A stretch of 64,000 nucleotides of DNA from assembly GCA_934254915.1 (NCBI GenBank), contig CAKQMH010000004.1, positions 28,329 to 92,328 on the forward strand, in the 5' to 3' direction. Of this stretch, positions 32,655 to 41,334 are shown piece by piece; position 1 is the stretch's first letter, and each line of letters starts with the position of its first letter. Source of the stretch: an uncultured Alphaproteobacteria bacterium. GTDB taxonomy: Bacteria > Pseudomonadota > Alphaproteobacteria > RF32 > CAG-239. The notes below the pieces were generated by a model. That model saw only the letters and a list, made by a program, of their open reading frames with translations. It was not told where the DNA came from and did not search any database. Both the position numbers and the translations under genes were made by a program.

Positions 32655-33149
32655 ATGCAATTGGCTGAGAACTATGCCCCAGCATATAATCCGATTGATG
32701 TTGTCGAACATATATTCGCAACACAGTCGTTTGAATTGGAACGGCGCAACCTGAATGAGGTTGTGGTCGAAGTGCAAGGCAAATGGAATAATATGCTGCT
32801 GTTTTTTGCGTGGGAAGCGCGGATGCAATGTCTGCATATCTCGTGCCTGATGGATATTGAAACCAAAATTGAGGACCGCAGTAAGATTTTTGAACTGCTG
32901 GCTTTGGTTAATGAGGAATTGTGGGTCGGGCATTTTTCGTATTGGACGGAACAGAATATTCCGGTATTTAAGCACTCAATATTGCTTAACGACGGCGAAG
33001 ATATTGAGGGCAAAATTGCACAGGTGATTGATATCGCGATTAAGGAATGTGAGCGGATGTATCCGATATTTAAGGTGGTTTTGACCAAAGGTATGGAACC
33101 GCAGCAGGCGCTCTATCCGATGATGATGACAACACTTGGGGAAGCATAA
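32655..33149 (+). CDS. YbjN-domain protein
   Basis: 164 residues, from the ATG at 32655 behind ACGGAG. The fold-family signals are 'WNNMLLFFAWEARMQCLHI' (cut), 'LLALVNEELWVGHFSYW' and 'IPVFKHSILLND', typical of YbjN (DUF1790) proteins common in alphaproteobacteria. They resemble type III secretion chaperones structurally, and E. coli YbjN affects motility and stress; the function here is unknown. Monocistronic, ended by the bidirectional hairpin at 33177. Confidence 0.8.
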   Translation: MQLAENYAPAYNPIDVVEHIFATQSFELERRNLNEVVVEVQGKWNNMLLFFAWEARMQCLHISCLMDIETKIEDRSKIFELLALVNEELWVGHFSYWTEQNIPVFKHSILLNDGEDIEGKIAQVIDIAIKECERMYPIFKVVLTKGMEPQQALYPMMMTTLGEA

Positions 33150-33176
33150 TGGTGTAAGTATTACACATTTAAACTG

Positions 33177-33213
33177 AAAAAATCGGAAACCATTTGGGTT
33201 TCCGATTTTTTTT
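33177..33213. terminator. bidirectional terminator
   Basis: AATCGGAAACC (33181-33191) with GGTTTCCGATT (33197-33207), flanked by an A run on the left and eight T on the right. It serves the YbjN-like gene and the convergent ACP-like gene. Confidence 0.9.
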
Positions 33214-33219
33214 GCAGTC

Positions 33220-33498
33220 TTAGTTGTGACTGGTGCTTTTGTCATCGTTTACGGCGGCATCAACCTCATCAACAATATCTTTAACCGTTTTCCAGTTTAC
33301 CGGATTTTGCAGAGTGGTAATTGAGGTGTCGGTATAGACACAAAATTTAGTCCCGACGTCGATTGACAACATTGTTACATCAAGCGAATCAAGTCCTAAG
33401 TCATGACGTAAGTCCATGTCTTCGGTTACCGGTCCATCCGTATAGGTTTTGAGCAGACTTTGGATGATTAGTAAGATAGCTTTTCTTTCCATAGTCAT
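33220..33498 (-). CDS. acyl carrier protein-like protein
   Basis: 92 residues with the phosphopantetheine attachment motif 'LRHDLGLDSLDVTML' (Ser about residue 38), so it can carry an acyl group. It differs from housekeeping AcpP ('DSLGADSLDTVEL') and no fatty-acid synthesis genes are near. It may serve a special acylation pathway. The ATG overlaps the end of a 60-codon frame (33495-33677) by 4 bases, suggesting coupling to it if that frame is real. Confidence 0.75.
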   Translation of the reverse strand: MTMERKAILLIIQSLLKTYTDGPVTEDMDLRHDLGLDSLDVTMLSIDVGTKFCVYTDTSITTLQNPVNWKTVKDIVDEVDAAVNDDKSTSHN

Positions 33499-33677
33499 TT
33501 CTTTTGAGTCCGATAATACTCGGGCTTGGCTGTCTTTTTACGATCAAGGTATTGAAGTACCCGATGTTTGCGGACATGTTGCCTGAGTTCGGCTATTGTC
33601 GGTTGGGGTAAAACTACCGGAATCGAAAAACGCAAAGCCTCGGCAATATAACTGAGGCGTAATAAAAATACGTTCAT
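33495..33677 (-). CDS. possible 60-aa small protein coupled to the ACP-like gene
   Basis: Basic 60-residue frame with a hydrophobic first half ('LSYIAEALRFSIPVVLP') and a Lys/Arg-rich tail. Its ATGA overlap with the downstream start supports expression; the absence of a ribosome site (AT-only sequence upstream) argues against it. Family not recognised. Confidence 0.35.
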   Translation of the reverse strand: MNVFLLRLSYIAEALRFSIPVVLPQPTIAELRQHVRKHRVLQYLDRKKTAKPEYYRTQKK

Positions 33678-33709
33678 AAATTAAAAATTTTTAGAGTTAA
33701 ACAATTTTC

Positions 33710-33976
33710 CTAAAATTTATTCATAATGCTTGAGAGAACAAATGGTGTAATCAGTAAGATAAGCCATAAAAATGTTCCGCCCAAACAAACGAGAATTATG
33801 CCTAAAACGAGTGCAATCAACAAAGAGTATTTGATGATTTTCAGGAACTGGTCAGTTTTTGTTTGATCCGCAATGTCTCTGTTGCGCAAAATACTGTCAT
33901 GGACAGCAGTTGCACACAAAGCTTCGGCTATTGCAATGACATAGACCGCTAAAATGCAGTAATACAATTTTTCCAT
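33710..33976 (-). CDS. small two-TM membrane protein, unknown
   Basis: 88 residues with a hydrophobic N-terminus (about 3-22) and a C-terminal pair of hydrophobic stretches ('YSLLIALVLGIILVCLGGTFLWLILLITP', cut; about 50-80). A charged loop lies between. No family recognised. It is upstream of the ACP-like gene on the same strand and could belong to the same small operon. Confidence 0.45.
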   Translation of the reverse strand: MEKLYYCILAVYVIAIAEALCATAVHDSILRNRDIADQTKTDQFLKIIKYSLLIALVLGIILVCLGGTFLWLILLITPFVLSSIMNKF

Positions 33977-34059
33977 ATCAGTTTTGTTTTAATAGTTAAT
34001 AAATAATTTGCTTATGGAAATATAAATAAATTATTTTTGTCTATCTGTCAATGGAATCA

Positions 34060-35007
34060 TTATTTTTTTTGGCGATAAAATTGAACATTGCGGTTATGCT
34101 GCGTCAGGGTTTCGGCAAAATTATGCCCGCCACGGCCATTGGCCACAAAATAAAGGTAGTCGCTGGTTTCGGGGTGAGCTACGGCTTTAAGCGCGGCTTG
34201 GCCGGGGTTGCAAATCGGGGCGGGCGGCAAGCCGTAATATTGGTAGGTGTTGTAGGGGCTGTCAGTTTGCAAATCTTTTTTGGTCAGCTGGCGCTCAAGC
34301 TCGTTTTGTCCATGGGTCAAAGCATAAATTACCGTGGGGTCAGTCTGCAGTTTCATGCCTTTATGCAGTCGATTGGTGAAAACCGAGGCCACCAGGCCGC
34401 GTTCTTCAGCTACGCCGGTTTCTTTTTCGACAATTGAGGCCAGTGTAAGCATTTCCTGCGGGGTTTTCAGCGGTAATCCGGCGGCGCGTTGCTGCCAATT
34501 GTCGGCTAAAGCTTTGTGCATGGCGGTCATCGCTTGTTGGATAATGCTGTCTTTGCTGTCGCCGCGGATAAAATTATAGGTTTCGGGCAGCAGTTCGCCT
34601 TCATGCGGGTGGAGGGTGATGTCTCCGGACAAGTATGGTTCTGCGGCTACGAGAGCTAAGATTTGTGCGGTCGTCAGACCTTCGGCAAAAGTAATTTTAC
34701 GGTAGTAGATGTCACCATTAACAATTTTTTGCAGGGCGTCATAAAGTGAGATATGCGGTTGAAAAGCATATTCACCGGCTTTCAGTTCTTTGTCCCAATT
34801 TTTTAAGCGCGCAACCAAGCGTACCAGCCATTCACGGTCGACAACTCCGTAATCGGCTAAGATTTTAGCAGTGGTTTGAACACCGGCACCGCGGGGAATC
34901 AGGACAAATGTTTCCTCTTGCAGAGGGCCTTTTTGCAACGCCCATTCCCGTATCTGCCAAGCGGAAACAATAAACAAAGCTAAGCTCAACAATAAAAGTT
35001 TTTTCAT
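34060..35007 (-). CDS. mltG: endolytic peptidoglycan transglycosylase MltG
   Basis: 315 residues from the ATG at 35007; the frame runs 22 codons further up without a ribosome site. An N-terminal TM helix (MKKLLLLSLALFIVSAW) anchors it in the inner membrane. A LysM-like segment ('FVLIPRGAGVQTTAKILADYG', cut) is followed by the YceG domain with the catalytic Glu in 'ASIVEKETG' (about residue 195), then 'LQTDPTVIYAL' and 'SPYNTYQYYGLPPAPI'. It cleaves nascent glycan strands. In many genomes mltG follows fabF/acpP; here an ACP-like gene sits nearby on the same strand. Confidence 0.94.
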   Translation of the reverse strand: MKKLLLLSLALFIVSAWQIREWALQKGPLQEETFVLIPRGAGVQTTAKILADYGVVDREWLVRLVARLKNWDKELKAGEYAFQPHISLYDALQKIVNGDIYYRKITFAEGLTTAQILALVAAEPYLSGDITLHPHEGELLPETYNFIRGDSKDSIIQQAMTAMHKALADNWQQRAAGLPLKTPQEMLTLASIVEKETGVAEERGLVASVFTNRLHKGMKLQTDPTVIYALTHGQNELERQLTKKDLQTDSPYNTYQYYGLPPAPICNPGQAALKAVAHPETSDYLYFVANGRGGHNFAETLTQHNRNVQFYRQKK

Positions 35008-35191
35008 TATTCCATCCGTTATTCTATCTGACAATCTGAACATAACCTCCGGTTGGGTGATAGTCAACCACAACTGTTTTTTGCTGACAGCTTTATAACC
35101 GGATAATTGTACAAAAATATTGATTTTTGGCTATTTTTTATGTTGCATTAATTAAAGTTAACTGCTATATTGGAATTAAGGAGAAAAGACG

Positions 35192-36286
35192 ATGAAATTC
35201 AAGAGAATAGCAAAATGCGGATTGGTGGTGCTGGCAATGTCACCGTTTGGAGCGAAAGCAGCAGAAAACGGTAATAACAGCACTCATTCCGGTTCGCAGC
35301 CATTGACCACCAAAGTAGTCACCACAACACCAAAGTCCACTGTTGCGGTGTCGGAGACGGCAAATGCGCAAAACACGTCTTTTCAGTTTGTAGCCAGAGA
35401 AAATGCAGCTCCAAATGCAGAGAATGATAATCTTCGGCAAGTGGCGGACAGTATAAGCCGCGAGGATATTCAAAACAATATGGTTGACAGCACCGAATTG
35501 CATGCGGATTTTTATGAAAGAGTTGATTCGGTTAAGTCGGATTTGTTGTATTTTATCGCCCAATTTGAAGGGGTAAAGTGTCGTGCGTATGCTGATCGGG
35601 CCGCACGCGGCCTGCCGACGGTCGGTATCGGTTATACGCGCCGCCCAGATGGAAGAAAAGTAACGCTGCGTGACCGTATTAACTCAATTGAAGAGCTTTT
35701 GCAGTATATGAATCAGCACCAGGATACACAAATTTTCCCGTATATGGAAAAGTACTTGAATGTTGATAAGCTTAATAAAGAACAAATTGTAGCATTAACA
35801 TCGCTGGCGTTTAATTGTGGTGCGGGAATTTTCGGTTCTAAAGGTCAACCTTCAGAATTTGCCCAAAATGTAAACAAATATTTAGAAACAGGCAGTCAAG
35901 AATCCGAAGCTAAAGTTCGTGAGTATTTTATGAGTAAAGTTAAGTCCGGTGGGGTTGTTCGCAGTGGGTTACAAAAACGCCGCGAAACAGAGTTTCTAAT
36001 ATTCGTTGGAAGATCCCCGTTTAAGCTTGCGGATTTTAAAGATATGGTGCTAGGAGCAATTTGCAGCGTAAGACGCTTGGGGCTGGGTGTCGATATAACA
36101 ACGATGTCGGAATATCGCGGTGATGTCTTAAAAATTCCGGGTGATACGTTGGATGTGTCGGTTCGAAAGCAGCTACGTGTTAATAAGGTTGCCAACAACA
36201 GAACAAACCACAATGGTAAAGGTAAAAACAAAGGACAGCGTAAATATGTTAACCAATATACGAATGCACGCTCATATTCGCGGTAA
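35192..36286 (+). CDS. exported GH24 (phage-type) lysozyme
   Basis: 364 residues. A signal peptide (about 1-23, 'MSPFGAKAAE') is followed by a low-complexity Thr/Ser/Asn linker (to about 105), then a GH24 lysozyme domain (about 118-285). The catalytic triad positions Glu ('QFEGVKCRAY'), Asp ('YADRAARG') and Thr ('GLPTVGIGYT') are all present, as are 'ALTSLAFNCGAG' and 'LQKRRETEFLIF'. The basic C-terminal tail ('NKVANNRTNHNGKGKNKG') may bind the wall. It is divergent from mltG, so two peptidoglycan cleaving enzymes share one promoter region. It may be a domesticated phage lysozyme. GGAG at 35179. Confidence 0.85.
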   Translation: MKFKRIAKCGLVVLAMSPFGAKAAENGNNSTHSGSQPLTTKVVTTTPKSTVAVSETANAQNTSFQFVARENAAPNAENDNLRQVADSISREDIQNNMVDSTELHADFYERVDSVKSDLLYFIAQFEGVKCRAYADRAARGLPTVGIGYTRRPDGRKVTLRDRINSIEELLQYMNQHQDTQIFPYMEKYLNVDKLNKEQIVALTSLAFNCGAGIFGSKGQPSEFAQNVNKYLETGSQESEAKVREYFMSKVKSGGVVRSGLQKRRETEFLIFVGRSPFKLADFKDMVLGAICSVRRLGLGVDITTMSEYRGDVLKIPGDTLDVSVRKQLRVNKVANNRTNHNGKGKNKGQRKYVNQYTNARSYSR

Positions 36287-36320
36287 TGGCGGTAAAACAG
36301 TTACAGAAAACCGATAAAAA

Positions 36321-37151
36321 TCAGTCAGTAAATGTCAGGTAAATATATTTGGTCAGCGGGGAAGGCTTTTTGATAGTTATACCCACCGCTACGCGTCCTT
36401 CGCTTTCCAGTTTGCGGACTTGCGGCGGCTGATTAAGGCTTTGCAGAATATGACCATCTTTATCCAACATTTCAAGGTGGATTTGCGGGATAGTAATATC
36501 TTTAGCGGTGGTGTTGACAATAAAGCCTTTGACTTCAAGTTTGCGCACATAGTCTTCTTCATAATCATCCCAAACAACATTTTGAAATTCCAAACCTTCG
36601 CCGGGAACAGAAGCTTTGATGCCGACAATTTGGTAAACATAGTTCAAAAACGGCAATGTGCGCACAATCTCAAAACGGAAATTGTAGCTCAGTAATAAAA
36701 AGACAAGTACCGAACCGATTAAAACAAAACTGCGGGCAAACTTACTCTGCAAGCCTAAAATTTGTTTGAGCTTGTTGAGCAAACGTTTGGGAGCGGGAAG
36801 CTCTTTTTCGGCGCGGAATAAATCTTCGGTTTGTTGGGAAAGGCGCTTGAAAATATCATCCATCGGGTCAGCCGGTGCGGGGGATGCGGGAGCATCAGTC
36901 GGAGCGGCAACATCGGCCGTTGAAACTTCCGGTGCAGCGCTGTCATCAGTCGGAGCTGCGGCGGTAACATCAGGCGTCGTAATGGTTTCAGGCGCTGCTT
37001 GTTCTGTCCGTGGAGCTGCTTCATGCAAATCTTCACGCTTGGCCACAAAAACCTCGCCGCAAGAGCTGCAGCGCAGTTTTTTACCCTGTTCGGGAATCAG
37101 GTTTTCGTTTAATTCATAGGTTGCGGAACATTTGGGACAGTTAATCAGCAT
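36321..37151 (-). CDS. zinc-ribbon (MJ0042) / DUF3426 membrane protein
   Basis: 276 residues. Of two close ATGs, the one at 37151 has GGAGG 6 bases upstream; the ATG at 37157 lies within that spacing. The N-terminal zinc ribbon has two CxxC pairs ('CPKC', 'CSSC'). A Pro/Ala/Thr-rich linker (about 45-120), one TM helix ('FVLIGSVLVFLLLSYNF', about 155-172) and a C-terminal DUF3426 domain (about 195-270) follow. Such proteins are common upstream of ftsE in alphaproteobacteria; the function is unknown. It is divergent from ftsE. Confidence 0.82.
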   Translation of the reverse strand: MLINCPKCSATYELNENLIPEQGKKLRCSSCGEVFVAKREDLHEAAPRTEQAAPETITTPDVTAAAPTDDSAAPEVSTADVAAPTDAPASPAPADPMDDIFKRLSQQTEDLFRAEKELPAPKRLLNKLKQILGLQSKFARSFVLIGSVLVFLLLSYNFRFEIVRTLPFLNYVYQIVGIKASVPGEGLEFQNVVWDDYEEDYVRKLEVKGFIVNTTAKDITIPQIHLEMLDKDGHILQSLNQPPQVRKLESEGRVAVGITIKKPSPLTKYIYLTFTD

Positions 37152-37265
37152 TTTCATCCTCCAAATGCAATATAGAATCAAAAAGCGTTTAATCAAAGCA
37201 AAAAAATACTTTATTAAATATTTATTTATTATATCCTTGAGGACATGAGTTAAGGAGAAACAAAA

Positions 37266-37991
37266 TTGATAAATCCGCAAACCGAAAATCAAGGCATTAT
37301 CGAAATGCAAAATGTCGGCATCCGCTATGGGCAAGGGCCGGAAATTCTTAGTGATATCAAGCTTTCGCTGAAAAAAGGTTCATTTCATTTTTTGACCGGT
37401 AAAAGCGGTGCCGGTAAAACATCATTGCTGAGTATGATGTATCTTGCGCAAAAACCAAGCCGCGGAATTCTGACGGTGTTCGGTAAAAATATCAACTTTA
37501 CCCATCGGGATAATTTGGCAATGCTGCGGCGGCGCATCGGCGTGGTCTTTCAGGACTTTCGTTTGTTAGAACATTTGAGCGCTTTTGATAATGTGGCTCT
37601 GCCGTTGCGGGTTTGCGGAATGGAAGAACGCGAAGTGCGCAAACGGGTTAGCGAACTTTTAAAGTGGGTTGAGCTTGATCGGCATATGATGGATACAACC
37701 GCAACTTTGTCCGGCGGAGAGAAACAACGCGTAGCGATTGCCCGTGCGGTTATTAATCGTCCCGACTTGCTGCTGGCTGACGAGCCGACCGGAAACGTCG
37801 ACAACGATATTGCGCCGAAACTGATGAAGTTGTTTGTGGAGCTGAATAAGTTGGGGACAACGGTGGTTATTGCCACGCACTCGGAAAAATTAATCAATGA
37901 TTTTGCATATCCGCGGCTGCATTTGCAAGACGGAAATCTGCATATCTATTATCCGTCGGATAAATCAATGTTGGGAGCAAGGCATGTCTGA
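37266..37991 (+). CDS. ftsE: cell-division ATP-binding protein FtsE
   Basis: 241 residues from a TTG start with AAGGAG 9 bases upstream. ABC ATPase: Walker A 'GKSGAGKTS' near residue 40, Q-loop 'VFQDFRLL', signature 'LSGGEKQR' near 142 and Walker B 'LLLADEPTG' near 162. With FtsX it activates peptidoglycan hydrolases at the septum. It overlaps ftsX by 8 bases. Confidence 0.93.
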   Translation: MINPQTENQGIIEMQNVGIRYGQGPEILSDIKLSLKKGSFHFLTGKSGAGKTSLLSMMYLAQKPSRGILTVFGKNINFTHRDNLAMLRRRIGVVFQDFRLLEHLSAFDNVALPLRVCGMEEREVRKRVSELLKWVELDRHMMDTTATLSGGEKQRVAIARAVINRPDLLLADEPTGNVDNDIAPKLMKLFVELNKLGTTVVIATHSEKLINDFAYPRLHLQDGNLHIYYPSDKSMLGARHV

Positions 37992-38898
37992 CTATAAAAT
38001 TATTGCCCGTCGGCAGGAACTCCCGCTTAAAGGGGAAAATACCACACTGTTTTTGCAGATAATGATTTCAATTGCCTTATTCATCTTTGCTATAACGCTT
38101 TCCGGCGTGTTGGCGATTAATTCGATGTTGGCAAATTGGAATGAAAGTATTTTAGGGTCGCTAACGGTACAGATTATGCCGGTTAATAATACTGACCGCG
38201 CCAAAGCGATGGCGGAAACACTGGAACATCAGGATAAAACGGTAGAATTTTTGAAAACGGTTGACGGGGTGATAAAAGTCACGCCGCTGCCGGACAGCCA
38301 ATTGCAAAAACTTATTCAGCCCTGGTTGGGCGATGGCGTCAACCTTGGAAATCTGCCAATACCGCGGATTATAGATGTTAAGCTTGCACCGGATGCCAAT
38401 ATCGATTTTGGCAAGGTGGCGGCCGATTTGGCACAAGTATCGCCGTATGCGTCGTTGGACAATCATAAACTGTGGCTGAACAAGCTGATAAAGTTTGCCG
38501 ATGGGCTTAAAGTTTTGGCAATGAGTGTATTGGCTTTAGTGACCGCCATTACGTCCGGAGCAATTTTTTATACCACGCAGATGAGCTTGGGGCTGCATGG
38601 CGCAATTATCGAAATTTTGCACATTATGGGGGCAAAAGATACGTATATTGCGCAACAATATGCGCGGCGAATGGCTTTTTTGGGCTTGGTCGGCGGGGTT
38701 ATCGGTTTGCTGTTTGCCATCCCGACAATCTTTTTTATAGCCTCCTTGGCGCGGCAAATCGAAGGCGGAATTATCAGTGAAGCCAATTTGAGCTTTAATG
38801 ACTGGATTATGATTTTTAGTCTGCCGCTGTTTTCAATGGGTATTGCAATGGGAACAGCTTATTGTACGGTTAAACGCACCTTGTTGAAAATGCTATGA
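37984..38898 (+). CDS. ftsX: cell-division protein FtsX
   Basis: 304 residues from the ATG at 37984, within the end of ftsE; the frame is open further upstream but that part overlaps ftsE. Four TM helices (about 30-50, 180-200, 235-260, 275-298) and a large periplasmic loop (about 55-170) match FtsX. 'LHGAIIEILHIMGAKDTYIA' (cut) is the family's coupling-helix region, contacting FtsE. ATGA overlap with the next gene. Confidence 0.9.
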   Translation: MSDYKIIARRQELPLKGENTTLFLQIMISIALFIFAITLSGVLAINSMLANWNESILGSLTVQIMPVNNTDRAKAMAETLEHQDKTVEFLKTVDGVIKVTPLPDSQLQKLIQPWLGDGVNLGNLPIPRIIDVKLAPDANIDFGKVAADLAQVSPYASLDNHKLWLNKLIKFADGLKVLAMSVLALVTAITSGAIFYTTQMSLGLHGAIIEILHIMGAKDTYIAQQYARRMAFLGLVGGVIGLLFAIPTIFFIASLARQIEGGIISEANLSFNDWIMIFSLPLFSMGIAMGTAYCTVKRTLLKML

Positions 38899-39473
38899 AA
38901 AAAGTCGTCGGGTTAATAAGTTTTGCGGTTTTAGGTTTGTGGGCAGGCGGATTTGTGTGGTTTGCCGCGCAGATTAATTCTTATCCGCCGAGCGCAGACG
39001 TTCATACAGAAGCGATTGTGGTACTGACCGGCGGGCGGAATCGGATTGCGGAAGCGATTAAGCTGCTGAATGCCGACAAAGCGGATAAATTGTTTATTTC
39101 CGGTGTCAGCCGTGCCAGCAGTTTGGCCGCAATACAACGCCGTAATCAAGTTAAAGTCGAGTATCCCGAAAAAGTTACAATCGGACGTTTTGCGACCAAT
39201 ACTATCGGAAATGCCATTGAGAGCCGCGATTGGGTTAAACAAAACAAAATTTCATCAATCAGGTTGGTGACGTCCAATTATCATATTCCGCGGAGTATTA
39301 TTGAATTTAAGGCGCAAAATCCGTTGCTTAAAATCATTATTCATCCGGTTTATTCGGAAAAAGTAAGCAAAAAGTGGTGGAAGAGTTGGCATACGTTCTC
39401 GCTTATTTTTGCGGAATATAATAAATTTATTTATGTCTATATCAGAACGAGGCTGCAGCCCAAGGAGGATTAA
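38895..39473 (+). CDS. YdcF/ElyC-family (DUF218) envelope protein
   Basis: 192 residues with an N-terminal TM anchor (about 5-25). The DUF218 motifs are 'AIVVLTGGRNRIAEAIKLL' near residue 42, 'LFISGV' and 'LVTSNYHIPRS' near 137. ElyC affects undecaprenyl-phosphate or envelope integrity in E. coli. The order ftsE-ftsX-ydcF-plsC is conserved in alphaproteobacteria. Start overlaps the ftsX stop; stop overlaps the plsC start by one base. Confidence 0.85.
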   Translation: MKKVVGLISFAVLGLWAGGFVWFAAQINSYPPSADVHTEAIVVLTGGRNRIAEAIKLLNADKADKLFISGVSRASSLAAIQRRNQVKVEYPEKVTIGRFATNTIGNAIESRDWVKQNKISSIRLVTSNYHIPRSIIEFKAQNPLLKIIIHPVYSEKVSKKWWKSWHTFSLIFAEYNKFIYVYIRTRLQPKED

Positions 39474-40237
39474 TGCTTTATTTGCGTTCGCTTATTTTTA
39501 ATATCGTTTGTTACGGCACGTTGTTTATCGGATGTGTGTTTAATTCCGTGGTCGGAGTTTTTGCACCTAAAGCCACGATTAAAATTTGGAACTACGGATT
39601 TATTCCGGTAGTGATTGCCACCTTGCGCTATATTGCCGGAATCAAAATCGAAATCCGCGGGCAGCAATATATTCAACAGGAAGATTGCATCTATGCCGGA
39701 AAACATCAGTCGGCGTTGGAAACATATTGCCTCAGCGGCTACCTTAAACGGGCATCATTCGTGTTGAAAAAAGAGTTGACTTATATTCCGATTTTCGGAT
39801 GGGCGCAGTATTTTTACGGGATGATTCCGGTCGACCGGTCAGCCGGCAGCGCAGCGATGAAAAATATGCTGCGCGCGGCAAAAAATCGTTTACAGGATGA
39901 TCGCCCGATTATTATCTTTCCGGAAGGAACACGCAAAAAACCGGCACAGACGCCGGACTATAAACCGGGAGTAGCGCTGCTGTATCAGAATCTTAATGTT
40001 CCGGTTATTCCGATTGCCACCAACACCGGTTTTTTCTGGAAGAAAAGCTCGTTTTTGCGCTATCCGGGAACTGTCATTTTTGAGTTTTTGGAACCGTTGC
40101 CGCAAGGATTGGATAAGAAAACATTTATGACAGAATTACAAAATCGAATCGAAAGTAAGTGTGCCGAACTTAATGCCGAAACAGTAAAAAAATATCCGTA
40201 TACGGCTAAAATGTTGTATCAGGAGGATAATAAATGA
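39473..40237 (+). CDS. plsC: 1-acyl-sn-glycerol-3-phosphate acyltransferase
   Basis: 254 residues. Makes phosphatidic acid. Motif I is 'GKHQSALET' (H-x4-E in place of H-x4-D), motif III 'IIFPEGTRKKP', and 'VPVIPIATNTG' is the substrate pocket. One N-terminal hydrophobic segment. AAGGAGG precedes the ATG. Fused into the ftsEX operon by overlaps on both sides. Confidence 0.92.
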   Translation: MLYLRSLIFNIVCYGTLFIGCVFNSVVGVFAPKATIKIWNYGFIPVVIATLRYIAGIKIEIRGQQYIQQEDCIYAGKHQSALETYCLSGYLKRASFVLKKELTYIPIFGWAQYFYGMIPVDRSAGSAAMKNMLRAAKNRLQDDRPIIIFPEGTRKKPAQTPDYKPGVALLYQNLNVPVIPIATNTGFFWKKSSFLRYPGTVIFEFLEPLPQGLDKKTFMTELQNRIESKCAELNAETVKKYPYTAKMLYQEDNK

Positions 40238-41334
40238 ACTTTTCCGCGCTAAATTTCATACGTAAGATTCCGTATGCGGTTGAAGAAACGGCAGTATGGG
40301 TGCGTTTGAATTTTTCGCGCGAAGGTTTACGCAAAAATCGCAGCTGGTGGGGCAGTATGCTGATTGCGTTCGGGCTGACGTTGGTTTTTATGTTTATGAG
40401 CTTTGAGCGGGCAGCACAAGTCAGACAACTGAAAAGACAGATAGTTGCGGTGGAGGAAGGACTGAACGAATTTGGTTGGGATTTCGCTTATGATAATATT
40501 GAATTCGGTTATTTGTTTACCAATGCACTGGTCAAGGTTGATAATCTGACGTTATATAATCCTGAACAACAGATAAGTTTGATTATTCCGCGGTTTAAAA
40601 TTTCGCCGTCGCTGCTTAACTTGAGTTTGTTTAATGTCAGTTTCGGCGGAAAACAGGAACTTAAAATCGCAACCGATTTTTATCCGATTTTGGCTGATGA
40701 TGATAATTTGAAAGTCCAATTCAAGGACGGAAAAATTGAAAGCATTTTAGCCTCCTGGCGGGATATAAGTATTAAAAATTTTGCACATATTGCCGAATTT
40801 AATTATGCGGGACGACAAACCGAAAATCGGATTAATCTCAGCGGTCCGAATGCAGTTTTTGAAAATCATGCGGAAGTTAAAAATGTGACTCTGAATCAGC
40901 GGCTTAATCATCCGTTGGGGCGGGAGATTGAACAAATTTATGTTAAATTGGAGCAGCTCGGAGAAATTAAAGCGGCGGATAATTGGCATCAAGCCGCGCA
41001 AAATTGGCTGCAAGACAAAGGCTATTTCAATATCTCAAATCTGATGATTAAGTGGCAGCCGTTTTCGTTGGTGGGCAAAGGGGAGCTGAATTTTAATGAA
41101 AATTTGCAGCCGATTGTGCGGTTGAATACTTCATCAAAGGCTTTGCTGGAATTGCTTAATGACTTGCAGGAACGGCAAATTGTCGAACGCAAAGGCGTCT
41201 TTGTGGCCAATATTTTGTTGGGAAATAAAGCGTTTCGCCTTAAGGAAGATGATGACAAACTGACAATTGTTACGCCGATGAATTATCGCGACGGTGAGAT
41301 AACAATCGAAAATGTAAGCATTAAAAGGTTTTAA
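40234..41334 (+). CDS. DUF2125-like envelope protein
   Basis: 366 residues. A charged N-terminus, one TM helix ('SMLIAFGLTLVFMFMSF', about 45-62), then an all-beta extracytoplasmic domain. The AsmA/DUF2125-type pattern, with repeated 'LTLYNP', 'IIPRFKISPS' and a C-terminal 'NYRDGEITIENVSIKRF', fits the alphaproteobacterial DUF2125 family usually found next to plsC. A role in lipid transport is inference. ATGA overlap with plsC; its end overlaps convergent rsmD by 4 bases. Confidence 0.65.
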   Translation: MNFSALNFIRKIPYAVEETAVWVRLNFSREGLRKNRSWWGSMLIAFGLTLVFMFMSFERAAQVRQLKRQIVAVEEGLNEFGWDFAYDNIEFGYLFTNALVKVDNLTLYNPEQQISLIIPRFKISPSLLNLSLFNVSFGGKQELKIATDFYPILADDDNLKVQFKDGKIESILASWRDISIKNFAHIAEFNYAGRQTENRINLSGPNAVFENHAEVKNVTLNQRLNHPLGREIEQIYVKLEQLGEIKAADNWHQAAQNWLQDKGYFNISNLMIKWQPFSLVGKGELNFNENLQPIVRLNTSSKALLELLNDLQERQIVERKGVFVANILLGNKAFRLKEDDDKLTIVTPMNYRDGEITIENVSIKRF

